From: UBA3210 sp002363635
GTDB taxonomy: Bacteria; Bacillota_I; Bacilli_A; RFN20; CAG-449
Direction of reading: 5' to 3'
Length of the DNA: 64,000 nt
NCBI GenBank assembly: GCA_946641515.1
Contig: CAMPBT010000001.1
Location: forward strand, 62,001 to 126,000
The number at the start of each line of letters is the position of its first letter. The first letter of the stretch is position 1. The position numbers and the translations under genes were made by a program. The notes beneath the pieces were generated by a model. It was not told the DNA's origin. It saw nothing but the letters and a program-made list of their open reading frames with translations, and searched no databases. This document shows positions 38,046 to 47,327 of this stretch, piece by piece.

Positions 38046-39167
38046 ATGATTTATTTAGATTATGCTGCAACTACACCTGTAAGTAATGAAGTACTTGATA
38101 GCTTCGTTGCCTTTAATAAGAAATATTTTGCAAATCCTTCTTCCGCTCATAAGGTAGGAATTGAAGCTAGCAGATTTGAAACAAAGGCTAGAGAACAAAT
38201 TGCTTCATTATTTAGAGTTGCTCCAAATGAAGTATTATTTACTTCAGGAGCAACGGAATCCAATAATTTAGCGATTAAAGGTACTGCTTTTAAGTATCAA
38301 AATCGTGGAAAGCATATTATTACTACTCAAGGAGAACATCCTTCAGTTTTAAATGCTTTCGAACAACTTGAAAAAGAATTTGGCTTTAGAGTTACCTATT
38401 TACCTTTACTTAGTGATGGTAAAGTTGATATTGAAGCTTTAAAGAAAGCTATGGACGAAGAAACAATCTTAGTTTCTATTATGTCTGTAAATAACGAAGT
38501 AGGGGCAATTAATGATATTGCGACTATTAGTAAAATTGTTAAGTCATATAAGAAAGCTATCTTCCATACAGATGCAACTCAAGCAATTGGAAAGATTGAT
38601 ATAGATTATTCATTATGTGATTTAGTATCATTATCCGCTCATAAGATTAATGGGTTTAAAGGCTCAGGCTTATTAATTAAAAAAGCTAATGTTGATTTAT
38701 TACCACTTGCTTCAGGGGGAGGACAAGAATTCGGCCTTAGAAGTGGAACTAATAATGTTCCATATGAATTAAGCTTAGCAAAGGCATTAAGAATTGCATT
38801 TGAAAAGCAAAAAGAGCATTATGAATATGTTGCCTTCTTAAATAAATATTTAAGAGAGCAAATGAAAAATGTTAAAGGCGTTTATTGTAACTCAAGTGAA
38901 GATGCTTCTCCATTTATTATTAACTTCGGTGTTAATAAGAAGGCATCAGTTGTTCAAGAAGCTTTGTCTAACAAAGAAATCTATGTTTCTACAAAGTCTG
39001 CTTGCTCATCTAAAAAGACTCCATTTAGTCACGTTTTAAAGGCAATGGGAAAAGATGAAATTGCTTGTCAAAATGCAATTAGAATTTCTCTTAGCCATTT
39101 AAATACTAAAGAAGAACTTACTGAGTTTGTAAAAGAACTAACAAATATTTTAGACACCGTTAAATAA
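38046..39167 (+). CDS. Cysteine desulfurase (NifS/IscS family)
   Basis: 373 residues. MIYLDYAATTP start, TSGATESNNLAIKG (PLP phosphate contacts), HTDATQAIGKI, the PLP lysine in SAHKINGFKG, and the catalytic Cys in TKSACSSK. It delivers sulfur from cysteine, probably for tRNA thiolation or Fe-S clusters. The start is translationally coupled to ezrA. Confidence 0.95.
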   Translation: MIYLDYAATTPVSNEVLDSFVAFNKKYFANPSSAHKVGIEASRFETKAREQIASLFRVAPNEVLFTSGATESNNLAIKGTAFKYQNRGKHIITTQGEHPSVLNAFEQLEKEFGFRVTYLPLLSDGKVDIEALKKAMDEETILVSIMSVNNEVGAINDIATISKIVKSYKKAIFHTDATQAIGKIDIDYSLCDLVSLSAHKINGFKGSGLLIKKANVDLLPLASGGGQEFGLRSGTNNVPYELSLAKALRIAFEKQKEHYEYVAFLNKYLREQMKNVKGVYCNSSEDASPFIINFGVNKKASVVQEALSNKEIYVSTKSACSSKKTPFSHVLKAMGKDEIACQNAIRISLSHLNTKEELTEFVKELTNILDTVK

Positions 39168-39182
39168 GAAAGGACCCCTAAG

Positions 39183-40154
39183 ATGTTTAAACAATTTAAA
39201 AAAGAATATGTATTAGCATTCAAAAAGATTAAGGAATACGACACAATCGTCGTTCTAAGACATCAAAGACCTGATTTTGATGCACTAGGTACCCAATTAG
39301 GTTTAGTTACATGGTTAAAGGAATCATTCCCTCAAAAGACAATTCATTATTTTGGCGATAACCATTCAACATTTACTCCAAAAGTATATCCAGAAATGGA
39401 ATTAGATATGGAAATTGAAGGTAAATTCCTTCTTATTGTTTGCGATACAGGTAATTCTGCAAGAATTGATAGGGGAGAATTATTAAAGAAAGCAGATTAC
39501 ATTATCAAATTTGATCACCATCCAGGTGTTGAACAATATGGTAATCTCAACATTGTTTTCAATGAATTATCTTCATGTGCTGAACTTGTTGTGGATTTCG
39601 TTGATTATTGTGGAGGCAATAAGAAATTACCTATTTCACAGTTAGCTGCTAAATATTTCTATTCTGCTATTGTTGGAGATACAGGTAGATTTATGTTCTC
39701 CAGCGCAAACGGAGATACATTAAGATGTGCAGGTAGATTACTTGATACAGGTCTAGTCCCTGCTGATTGTTTATTTGTTCCAATGTATGAAAAAGATATG
39801 ACATCTATGACATTCTTAAAGTTTGTCTTAAACAATATGAAACTTTCTTCAAAAGGCATTGGTTACTATATCTTAATGGATAATGATTTAAATGAATTAG
39901 GTGTCAATTCTGAAAATGGTAAAGAACATTTAGGTACTCTTGGTTCAATTAAGGGTATGGAAATCTGGTTCTGTATTACCGAATTAAAAGATAAAGGTGA
40001 ATATAGAGTATCTATTAGATCACATACTAAAGATATTTCTGTAATCGCTAATAAGTATCATGGCGGAGGTCATAAACAAGCTTCTGGAGCAACATTATAT
40101 GATCTAGAAAAAGAACTTCCTGAAATGATTTCTGATTTAGAAGCTTTATTATAA
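39183..40154 (+). CDS. nrnA: DHH phosphoesterase, NrnA-type oligoribonuclease/pAp phosphatase
   Basis: 323 residues. HQRPDFDALGTQLGL (motif I), CDTGNSARID (motif II), FDHHPG (the DHH motif) and the DHHA1-type GGGHKQASGATL end. NrnA degrades 2-5 nucleotide RNAs and pAp in Bacilli. AAGGA lies upstream of the ATG and the gene follows the desulfurase after 15 bases. Confidence 0.92.
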   Translation: MFKQFKKEYVLAFKKIKEYDTIVVLRHQRPDFDALGTQLGLVTWLKESFPQKTIHYFGDNHSTFTPKVYPEMELDMEIEGKFLLIVCDTGNSARIDRGELLKKADYIIKFDHHPGVEQYGNLNIVFNELSSCAELVVDFVDYCGGNKKLPISQLAAKYFYSAIVGDTGRFMFSSANGDTLRCAGRLLDTGLVPADCLFVPMYEKDMTSMTFLKFVLNNMKLSSKGIGYYILMDNDLNELGVNSENGKEHLGTLGSIKGMEIWFCITELKDKGEYRVSIRSHTKDISVIANKYHGGGHKQASGATLYDLEKELPEMISDLEALL

Positions 40155-40169
40155 TTTATATAAATTTTA

Positions 40170-40199
40170 ATGCTCTAGAATAATATTCTAGGGCATTTA
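40170..40199 (+). terminator. Hairpin after nrnA
   Basis: 12-bp stem atgctctagaat/attctagggcat; the T tail is weak. Confidence 0.55.
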
Positions 40200-40216
40200 C
40201 TATCAAAGGAGTTTAT

Positions 40217-41482
40217 ATGAAAGCGATACTTATTGATTGTAGAGTTAATCAAGGATACGTCACCTCTTTAGCGGAGATGAGAAATCTTCTTGATACATTA
40301 GAAATTGAAGTTGCATACACTGCTTATACTAATTTAAAAGACCCAAATAAAGTCGCTTATGTTGGTAAAGGCTTTTTAGCAAGCTGTGTTCAATATGCAA
40401 AAGCTTACGATGTTGACATCGTAGTTTTTAATAATGACTTATCACCTTTACAAATCCGTAATTTATCTGATGCTTTTGGCCTTGAAGTATTTGATAGATC
40501 AATGATTATTATTAAGATTTTTGAAATGCGTGCAAATACTAAAGAAGCTAAGCTTCAAGTTGAAATTGCCGCATTAAGATATAATCAAACTAGACTTGTA
40601 GAATCTACTGCAAATTATGATCAAATGACTTCTGGAGGAGCAGGAGGCGCGACAAATAGAGGCTCTGGAGAAAAGATGATTAATGTTAGAAGATCTCAAA
40701 TTAGAGCCTTGATTCATCGTAAAGAACAAGAACTTGAAGAGATTGTTTCTAACCGTGAAAAATTAAGAAATAAAAGAAAAAAGAATTTACCAGTTGTGGC
40801 CATTGTTGGTTATACAAATGCTGGTAAATCAACTTTAATGAATAGATTAATTGGTTTAACAGATAATGTTAAAAAAGATACTATTTTAGAAGAAAATAGA
40901 CTCTTTGCAACTTTATCTACAACAACAAGATACATTAAGACAGATAAACATTATCCTTTCTTAATTACTGATACTGTTGGCTTTATTTCTAATTTACCTA
41001 CATCTTTAATTAAAGCTTTTAGATCTACTTTAGAAGAAATTAAAGAAGCAGATTTAATTGTTGAAGTTGCAGATATTTCTGATGAAAACTTCTTAGAACA
41101 GATTCATATTACAAATAAAACTATCGCAGATATTGCGAAAGATAAACCTATTGTCTATATCTATAACAAGGTTGACCAATTTAAAGGTAAATTACTTCCA
41201 ATGCCTCTTGATGATGAATTGATTGTTTCTTTACATGATGAAACATATTTACCTCAAGTCTTAGATTTAATTGATAAAGCATTATCATTCTATTATTACG
41301 AAGTAACATTAAATATTCCTTATGAGAAAAGCGATGACTTCTATAAATTAAAAAATGAAGAAGCGATTTCTTCTTATAAAGAAGATGAAAAAGGATATGT
41401 AGTAGAGGCTAAAATTGCTCGTACTATGTATGCATATTATAAAGATTATATTTCAAGTTTTGAAAACGAAAAAGAAGAATAA
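40217..41482 (+). CDS. hflX: Ribosome-associated GTPase HflX
   Basis: 421 residues. N-terminal HflX domain (GKGFLASCVQ, FNNDLSPLQIRNL, FDRSMIIIKIFEMRA), Gly-rich linker TSGGAGGATNRGSGEK, then G1 GYTNAGKST, G3 DTVGF and G4 NKVDQ. HflX splits stalled or heat-stressed 70S ribosomes. CAAAGGAG precedes the ATG. Confidence 0.96.
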   Translation: MKAILIDCRVNQGYVTSLAEMRNLLDTLEIEVAYTAYTNLKDPNKVAYVGKGFLASCVQYAKAYDVDIVVFNNDLSPLQIRNLSDAFGLEVFDRSMIIIKIFEMRANTKEAKLQVEIAALRYNQTRLVESTANYDQMTSGGAGGATNRGSGEKMINVRRSQIRALIHRKEQELEEIVSNREKLRNKRKKNLPVVAIVGYTNAGKSTLMNRLIGLTDNVKKDTILEENRLFATLSTTTRYIKTDKHYPFLITDTVGFISNLPTSLIKAFRSTLEEIKEADLIVEVADISDENFLEQIHITNKTIADIAKDKPIVYIYNKVDQFKGKLLPMPLDDELIVSLHDETYLPQVLDLIDKALSFYYYEVTLNIPYEKSDDFYKLKNEEAISSYKEDEKGYVVEAKIARTMYAYYKDYISSFENEKEE

Positions 41483-41486
41483 TTTT

Positions 41487-41550
41487 GTAGTTAACCCCAT
41501 TAGTTTTTCTGTTAATACTCGGTCCAACTTTTGGGGTTAACTACTTTTTT
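41487..41550. terminator. Bidirectional terminator built from inverted IS-end-like sequence
   Basis: gtagttaacccca (41487-41499) pairs perfectly with tggggttaactac (41532-41544), followed by T. The right arm, read on the minus strand, is gtagttaaccccaaaagttggacc (split here at 20 bases: gtagttaaccccaaaagttg then gacc), nearly the same as 59602-59625. It resembles the ends of IS3-family (IS150 group) elements. Confidence 0.65.
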
Positions 41551-42097
41551 ATTCTTCTTTTGTTTTATTTAGTTTATGAGTATAGAGAGTAAAGACTTCA
41601 TCTACTAATTCTTCGACAGTCTTTTTTGATGTGTCTATGATAAAATCAGGACGAGAAATGACATCTTCTCTAAAATCAATTTTATCATTATTTAATCTTT
41701 GAATTATTAATTCAGGTTTATCTAATCTTTTTTCCATTCTTTGTTTTCTAATATCTTCTGGACAAGAAGTAAAGAAAGTGACAATTGATGGGTTATTTAA
41801 TTTTAGATATTCTTTAACTCCATTAGGTTCAATGACAACGATTTTATCATCATCGACTTCTTTCTTTAAAGAACCATAGTAGTTATTGTTATAGAATGCA
41901 GTTTCTACAAATTCATTGTTTTTTAATAATTCATCAAATTTATCTTTAGTTAAGAAATGATAATCAATATCATTAACTTCTCCAATACGAGGTTCACGAG
42001 TAGTACATGTTACTACTTTTTTTAAACCGTATTTACTCATTAATCTTTTTGCAATTTCTGTTTTTCCTGAAGCGGACGGTCCAAATAAAATAATCAT
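41549..42097 (-). CDS. gmk: Guanylate kinase
   Basis: 182 residues. P-loop GPSASGKTEIAKR, TCTTREPRIGEVNDIDYHF (GMP-binding), and FVETAFYNNNYYGSL. It phosphorylates GMP to GDP. AGGAG precedes the ATG. Convergent with hflX, it stands alone, unlike the common gmk-rpoZ pairing. Confidence 0.87.
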   Translation of the reverse strand: MIILFGPSASGKTEIAKRLMSKYGLKKVVTCTTREPRIGEVNDIDYHFLTKDKFDELLKNNEFVETAFYNNNYYGSLKKEVDDDKIVVIEPNGVKEYLKLNNPSIVTFFTSCPEDIRKQRMEKRLDKPELIIQRLNNDKIDFREDVISRPDFIIDTSKKTVEELVDEVFTLYTHKLNKTKEE

Positions 42098-42186
42098 CTT
42101 TTTTCTCCTATAACTATTGTATCTTTTTATAAGTATTAATGAAAGTCTAGATTAATTTTGATATAATATTTTTAGGTGATATAAAT

Positions 42187-43290
42187 ATGAAAGTAGCGGT
42201 TATTGGAGCAGGACCAATGGGACTAGTTAGTTCTATTGCAATTAAGAAATTTCATCCTGACTTTGAAGTAGTTCTATTTGAAAAAAATAATGATATAGGG
42301 CCTAGAATTAAAGTATCAGGAAATGGTAGATGTAATTTTAATAATGTTAATGTTTCAGTAGATAAATATAATACTGACATTATTAAAGATATTTTAGATT
42401 GCAATGCAGATGTTTTTAAATTACTTGAAGAAACTGGCTTTATGCATTACGCGGATAGTGAAGGTAGATGTTATCCTCTAAGTGAAACTTCTGTTACTTT
42501 ATTAAATGTCTTTAAAATATTATTAGAAAAATATAAAGTTGAAGTTCGTTTAGAAAAAGAAATTACAAATATTGAATTTGAAGGTAAATTAATTAGTATC
42601 TATGGAGAGCAATTTGACCGCCTAGTACTAGGTATAGGAGGTATTTCTTCTTATAATGACCGTTTATGTTATGAAAAATTAATGGGTTCTTTACCTGTTA
42701 AATTAACTGAATTAACTCCTTCTTTAGCACCTCTTTCTACTTCATCATTCCCTAGGGGTCTTGAAAATAGAAGAGTAAAATGTGAAGTATCTTTATTATG
42801 CAAAGGTAGAATTGTGAAAAGAGAAAAAGGAGAAGTCTTATTTAAGAATTCCGGTTTATCTGGCATAGTCATCTTTAATATGACTTCATATTTATCTAGA
42901 CTTCATTTAAAAGATTATAAAGATTATCAAATTAGCTTAAATCTATTACCAAATTGTTCTAAAGAACAAGTTAATGAACTTGTTAAAAAGAAAACTAATT
43001 TACATGCAATCTTATTAGATCAACTTGCTTCTTACATTGAGGAGTCTTCATACCAAGTAGAGATGTTAACTGATTTAAGATTCAATATTAAAGGTATCTA
43101 TGATTTTGAAAATTCTCAGGTAACATCTGGAGGCATTAGCTTACAAGATATTAATAAAGATTTATCATTAAGAAGAAATCCACGTATCTATGTCGGTGGA
43201 GAAGAAATTGATGTAGACGGAGAATGCGGAGGTTATAATATCGCCTTTGCAATGTGCTCTGGTTACTACATCGGTAAAAACATTAAGTAA
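42187..43290 (+). CDS. HI0933/BaiN-type NAD(P)/FAD-dependent oxidoreductase
   Basis: 367 residues. GAGPMGLVSSIAI (FAD dinucleotide loop), KVSGNGRCNFNN, LVLGIGGIS, and near the end TSGGISLQDIN, YVGGEEIDVDGECGGYN and the FAMCSGYYIG segment typical of the family. Somewhat shorter than the usual ~400 residues. The physiological substrate is unknown for most members; one homologue acts on bile acids. aggtga lies before the ATG. Confidence 0.9.
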   Translation: MKVAVIGAGPMGLVSSIAIKKFHPDFEVVLFEKNNDIGPRIKVSGNGRCNFNNVNVSVDKYNTDIIKDILDCNADVFKLLEETGFMHYADSEGRCYPLSETSVTLLNVFKILLEKYKVEVRLEKEITNIEFEGKLISIYGEQFDRLVLGIGGISSYNDRLCYEKLMGSLPVKLTELTPSLAPLSTSSFPRGLENRRVKCEVSLLCKGRIVKREKGEVLFKNSGLSGIVIFNMTSYLSRLHLKDYKDYQISLNLLPNCSKEQVNELVKKKTNLHAILLDQLASYIEESSYQVEMLTDLRFNIKGIYDFENSQVTSGGISLQDINKDLSLRRNPRIYVGGEEIDVDGECGGYNIAFAMCSGYYIGKNIK

Positions 43291-43294
43291 CAAA

Positions 43295-43328
43295 AAAACC
43301 AGTAGTTTGGAACTAACTGGTTTTATTT
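43295..43328. terminator. Bidirectional terminator between the flavoprotein gene and typA
   Basis: aaaaccagt (43295-43303) pairs with actggtttt (43316-43324). Confidence 0.7.
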
Positions 43329-43330
43329 TA

Positions 43331-45163
43331 TTATTGATTAGCTTCTGATCTTTGTTTTGCTTCGTATTTCTTACGTTCTGCAGTATCTAAGATCTTCTTT
43401 CTCATACGGATAACGTTTGGTGTAATTTCAACAAGTTCATCTGTATTGATGTAGTCTAAGCATTTTTCAAGAGTCATCTTTCTAGGTGCTTTTAAGACAA
43501 CAGTATTATCTTTACCTGCTGAACGCATATTTGTTAAGTTCTTTGCTTTAACAGGAGTTACTACTAAGTCCATATCGTATTTGTTTTCACCGATAATCAT
43601 ACCTTCGTAGATATCTACACCTGGTTCAATGAATAATGTACCTCTATCTTCAACGTGTTGGATAGCGTATGGAGTAGCTTGTCCTGAGTCAGAAGAAACA
43701 AGAACACCGATTGCTCTTTCACCGATTTGTGATTTAACAATTGGTCTAAATTCTTTGAATGTATGGTTGATCATACCATAACCCTTAGTTAATGTCATGA
43801 AGTTAGAGACAAAGCCAAGTAAGCCTCTTGATGGGATAACGTACTGTAATCTAACGTTTGCTTCATCATATGTCATATGGATAAGTTCTCCGCCTCTTGA
43901 ACCGAGTGATTCCATAATACTACCGACAAATTCTTCTGGTAAGTCAATTTGAACATCTTCGAATGGTTCACATTTGACTCCATCAATTTCTTTAACGATA
44001 ACTTTTGGTTTTGATACTTCAAGTTCGAAACCTTCACGTCTCATTGTTTCAATTAAGATAGATAAGTGTAATTCACCTCTACCTGAAACAATCCATGTTT
44101 CTGAGTTAGGGACTCTTTCAACTTTTAATGAAACGTCTCTTTGTGTTTCTTTGAATAATCTTTCTTCAATTTGTCTTGCTGTTAAGAATTTACCATCTCT
44201 ACCTGAAAGTGGTGAAGAGTTAGTACCGAATGTCATCTGTAATGTTGGTTCATCAATTCTTAAGATTGGTAAACGGTCTTCACGACCCATATTACAAATT
44301 GTTTCACCGACCATTAAATCTGGGATACCTGCAATACCGACGATATCGCCTGCATCTGCTTCTTCAATTTCAAGTCTCTTTAAACCTAAGAAACCATATA
44401 ATTTTTGGATTCTGAAGTTTTTAGTAGTTCCATCTAATCTGCAGCATGTGACCATGTCGTTAACATGAATCTTACCTTTTGCAATTCTACCAATACCAAT
44501 CTTTCCGACGAAATCATTGTAGTCAAGTAAAGCTGGTTGGAACTGTAATGGTGATTCACTGTCAGTATCTGGTGCAGGAATTTCTGACATAATTGTTTCA
44601 AATACTGGATCCATACCTGGTTTTTGTGTTTCGATATCTGGATCATAAGATGAAGTACCTTTTAATGCTGAGACGAATACTGCTTTGAAATCTAAGAATT
44701 CATCTGGTGCACCGAGTTCGATAAATAAGTCGAGAACTTCATCGAGTGCTCTTTTTGGATCTGCGTGTGGTCTATCAACCTTGTTAACGATAACAATTGG
44801 CTTAACACCTGCTTCAAGAGCTTTCTTTAATACGAATCTTGTCTGAGGCATTGTACCTTCAAATGCATCAACGACAAGTAAAACACCATCAACCATGTGC
44901 ATAATTCTTTCAACTTCACCACCGAAGTCAGCGTGACCCGGTGTATCGAGAATGTTAATTCTTGCACCTTTGTAGTTGATAGCAGTAGTTTTTGCTAAAA
45001 TTGTGATACCTCTTTCTCTTTCGATATCATTTGAGTCCATCATACGATCTTGGATTTGTTCATTTTCTCTAAATGTACCTGAGTCGACGAGTAATTGGTT
45101 AACTAATGTAGTTTTTCCATGGTCGACGTGAGCGATGATAGCAACATTTCTAATTTCTTTCAT
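43331..45163 (-). CDS. typA: Translational GTPase TypA/BipA
   Basis: 610 residues, standard length. G1 AHVDHGKTTL, G2 region RERGITILAK, G3 DTPGHADFGGEVERI, G4 NKVDRPHADP, then EF-G-like domains and the BipA C-terminal region with SRGLLGF. It helps 50S assembly and stress adaptation. GGAGG precedes the ATG. Confidence 0.98.
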   Translation of the reverse strand: MKEIRNVAIIAHVDHGKTTLVNQLLVDSGTFRENEQIQDRMMDSNDIERERGITILAKTTAINYKGARINILDTPGHADFGGEVERIMHMVDGVLLVVDAFEGTMPQTRFVLKKALEAGVKPIVIVNKVDRPHADPKRALDEVLDLFIELGAPDEFLDFKAVFVSALKGTSSYDPDIETQKPGMDPVFETIMSEIPAPDTDSESPLQFQPALLDYNDFVGKIGIGRIAKGKIHVNDMVTCCRLDGTTKNFRIQKLYGFLGLKRLEIEEADAGDIVGIAGIPDLMVGETICNMGREDRLPILRIDEPTLQMTFGTNSSPLSGRDGKFLTARQIEERLFKETQRDVSLKVERVPNSETWIVSGRGELHLSILIETMRREGFELEVSKPKVIVKEIDGVKCEPFEDVQIDLPEEFVGSIMESLGSRGGELIHMTYDEANVRLQYVIPSRGLLGFVSNFMTLTKGYGMINHTFKEFRPIVKSQIGERAIGVLVSSDSGQATPYAIQHVEDRGTLFIEPGVDIYEGMIIGENKYDMDLVVTPVKAKNLTNMRSAGKDNTVVLKAPRKMTLEKCLDYINTDELVEITPNVIRMRKKILDTAERKKYEAKQRSEANQ

Positions 45164-45239
45164 AGGTTACCTCCAAGCAACGTTTTTTAGTATAACTCTA
45201 TTGTTTTTATAAAAAAACAAAAATAATTAAAAAAATTAA

Positions 45240-45268
45240 TAAAAGCGCTCCAAAGGGAACGCTTATTT
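45240..45268 (-). terminator. Terminator of the RNase J-like gene
   Basis: Minus strand aagcgttcc/ggagcgctt stem (one G-U) and T-rich tail; overlaps the stop codon. Confidence 0.7.
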
Positions 45269-46939
45269 GTCAAGATCAATGATTTTAGGAATAATAATTG
45301 GGTTTTTGCCTGTTTCTTTACGGATATAACGCATGACTCTTTCAACAATTTTTTCTTCGATAATTGCAGGGTCATTATAAAAACCTGTTAAATAAACATT
45401 AACTTGATCATTGAAGATATTTGTAATTTCGTGAAGAATCTTTTCTGATTCTTTTAAGAAGACGAAGCCTCTCATTTGTACGTCTGGTCTACCGATAACT
45501 TGTTTTGCTTTACTTGAAACAGTTACACCCATGACAACAACACCATCATTTGCAAGATTGCCACGTTCTTCAATAACGTTATTTCCGATGTTACCTACGT
45601 CAATACCATCGATTAAGATGTTTGAGCAAGGTACTTTTTCTGTTGAAGAGACTTTGGCTTTGCCACCTTCAATTTCAAGGACCATACCATTATCTAAAAC
45701 GAAGACGTTAGAGTAGTTAAATTGAGGTCTACCAATTGCAATCATCGCATTAGCAAGTAAGCTCTTGTAGTAACCTGTGACAGGCATATAGTATTTTGGA
45801 CAGAAGACTGAAAGCATACCTTTGATATCTTCTTCACAAGCATGTGGAGTATAAACTTCTTTTACTGAATATTGAACTACTTGCATACCTGTACGATAAA
45901 TTTCGTCGACTGCTTTTGTTCTAATAATGTCGTTATTAAAGAATGCAGGGCATGCAAAGATAAATAAATCTTGTGGATCAAAAGTGATTGCTTTATTTTC
46001 AATTTGTCCGTTTGCAATTCTAATGATTTCATCAAAGATATGTAATCTATTACCAACAATTAAGACAACTGTATCTTGTGATCTAATTCTATTGATATTA
46101 TCAATAGATTCAGTTTTTAATTTGCCTGGTAATAAGTTGAATTCACCGATAATTGGTAAGACAATTTTTTCTACATTCTTTGAAGAGAAAATAACTGTTT
46201 TGTTGTATTTTTGACAGACTTCAAGAATTTCTACTAAGTTGATAGCGTTTTGGAAATAGATTGAAATATAGATTCTACTTTTTTGATGGTGAATATATGG
46301 TTCAATCTTAGGGGCAAAACGATAGTTTGGAGAGTTATGTCCTTTGATATCAGCGTTTGTAGAATCATTCATGAGTAATAAAACGTTGTCGAGTTTATTT
46401 GCAAGTAATGAAGGGAAATCCATTTTGAATGCTGGATGAACAATTGACCAGTCGATAACTAAATCTGATGGATATAAGATTTGACCTTGGTCTGTGTGAA
46501 TAGAAACACCAAATGAGAATGGCATTGAGTGAGTAGTAAATAATACTGAAACTTCAATTCCTCCAATATTAATAATTCCATTCTTTTCTACATATACGAA
46601 ATTGTATTTTGTATTCATACCCATCTGTTTAGTATAGAAATCAAGGACCTTTGCAGTGAACTTGTGAGTATATACTGGTGCAGGACATTCTGCATAGATG
46701 TAAGGCATACCTAAAATTCTATCATCGTGAGCATGAGTTAAAATATAACCTTTGATGTGTGATTTTCTTTCTTTTAACCAATCGTAGTTACAAACAACAA
46801 AGTCTACACCTGGAATTGGTTTGGATGGATATCCGCAACCACAATCAAGGATTAATAGATCTTCATTAATTTGAACGACATACATATTCTTATCTGCTTC
46901 GTCTAAACCGCCCAAAGCAAAAACTTTAATTTTTGACAT
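45263..46939 (-). CDS. RNase J-type metallo-beta-lactamase protein with degenerate active site
   Basis: 558 residues, the length and domain order of RNase J (beta-lactamase, beta-CASP, C-terminal domain ending FNDQVNVYL...RYIRKETGKNPIIIPKI). The metal motif HxHxDH reads HAHDDR, the later S-G-H-A reads TPHA, and the P-V-H-G-E segment reads PVTGY, so several Zn ligands are lost. LMNDSTN is kept. It is best read as an RNase J2-like, weakly active or structural partner of an active J1 encoded elsewhere. AAGGTGG precedes the ATG. Confidence 0.85.
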   Translation of the reverse strand: MSKIKVFALGGLDEADKNMYVVQINEDLLILDCGCGYPSKPIPGVDFVVCNYDWLKERKSHIKGYILTHAHDDRILGMPYIYAECPAPVYTHKFTAKVLDFYTKQMGMNTKYNFVYVEKNGIINIGGIEVSVLFTTHSMPFSFGVSIHTDQGQILYPSDLVIDWSIVHPAFKMDFPSLLANKLDNVLLLMNDSTNADIKGHNSPNYRFAPKIEPYIHHQKSRIYISIYFQNAINLVEILEVCQKYNKTVIFSSKNVEKIVLPIIGEFNLLPGKLKTESIDNINRIRSQDTVVLIVGNRLHIFDEIIRIANGQIENKAITFDPQDLFIFACPAFFNNDIIRTKAVDEIYRTGMQVVQYSVKEVYTPHACEEDIKGMLSVFCPKYYMPVTGYYKSLLANAMIAIGRPQFNYSNVFVLDNGMVLEIEGGKAKVSSTEKVPCSNILIDGIDVGNIGNNVIEERGNLANDGVVVMGVTVSSKAKQVIGRPDVQMRGFVFLKESEKILHEITNIFNDQVNVYLTGFYNDPAIIEEKIVERVMRYIRKETGKNPIIIPKIIDLDK

Positions 46940-47063
46940 ATATTATGACCACCTTTTCTATTAATCTAAGTTTATTTTATATCTTAAAAGATATTTTAAC
47001 AACCGAAAATATATTTTAGTAGAAAAGAATAAGTAAGTAAATCAAAAATTATTCATTTTTTGC

Positions 47064-47092
47064 TTTACAAAAGATTAAAGTTCACATATTAT
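47064..47092 (+). promoter_or_regulatory. Promoter of tRNA-His
   Basis: -35 TTTACA (47064-47069), 17-bp spacer, -10 TATTAT (47087-47092). Confidence 0.65.
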
Positions 47093-47104
47093 ATATCTTG
47101 CGAT

Positions 47105-47181
47105 GGCGGATATGGTGAAGTGGTTAACACATCTGGCTGTGAACCAGACACGCGTCAGTTCGATTCTGATTATCCGCCCCA
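47105..47181 (+). tRNA. tRNA-His (GUG)
   Basis: Acceptor gcggata/tatccgc with an extra encoded G-1 opposite C73, the hallmark of tRNA-His. Anticodon arm tctgg/ccaga with loop ctgtgaa gives GTG. CCA is encoded. Confidence 0.95.
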
Positions 47182-47192
47182 TATAGATTATT

Positions 47193-47217
47193 AAAGTACC
47201 TTAATGGTACTTTTTTT
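47193..47217 (+). terminator. Terminator after tRNA-His
   Basis: aaagtacc/ggtacttt with a short loop and T run. Confidence 0.75.
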
Positions 47218-47327
47218 ATTAAGCTTTGTTAATTCTATAGATGATAATAGTGTCTTTATTTATCATAGAATTAGGTATTCACGTTGTTATATAATTTAAT
47301 AAGATAAATACATATAGGAGGTAAATT

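Noticed and set aside
43974..44468. 164-residue plus-strand frame inside typA
   Set aside because: Antisense shadow of typA; composition mirrors that gene.
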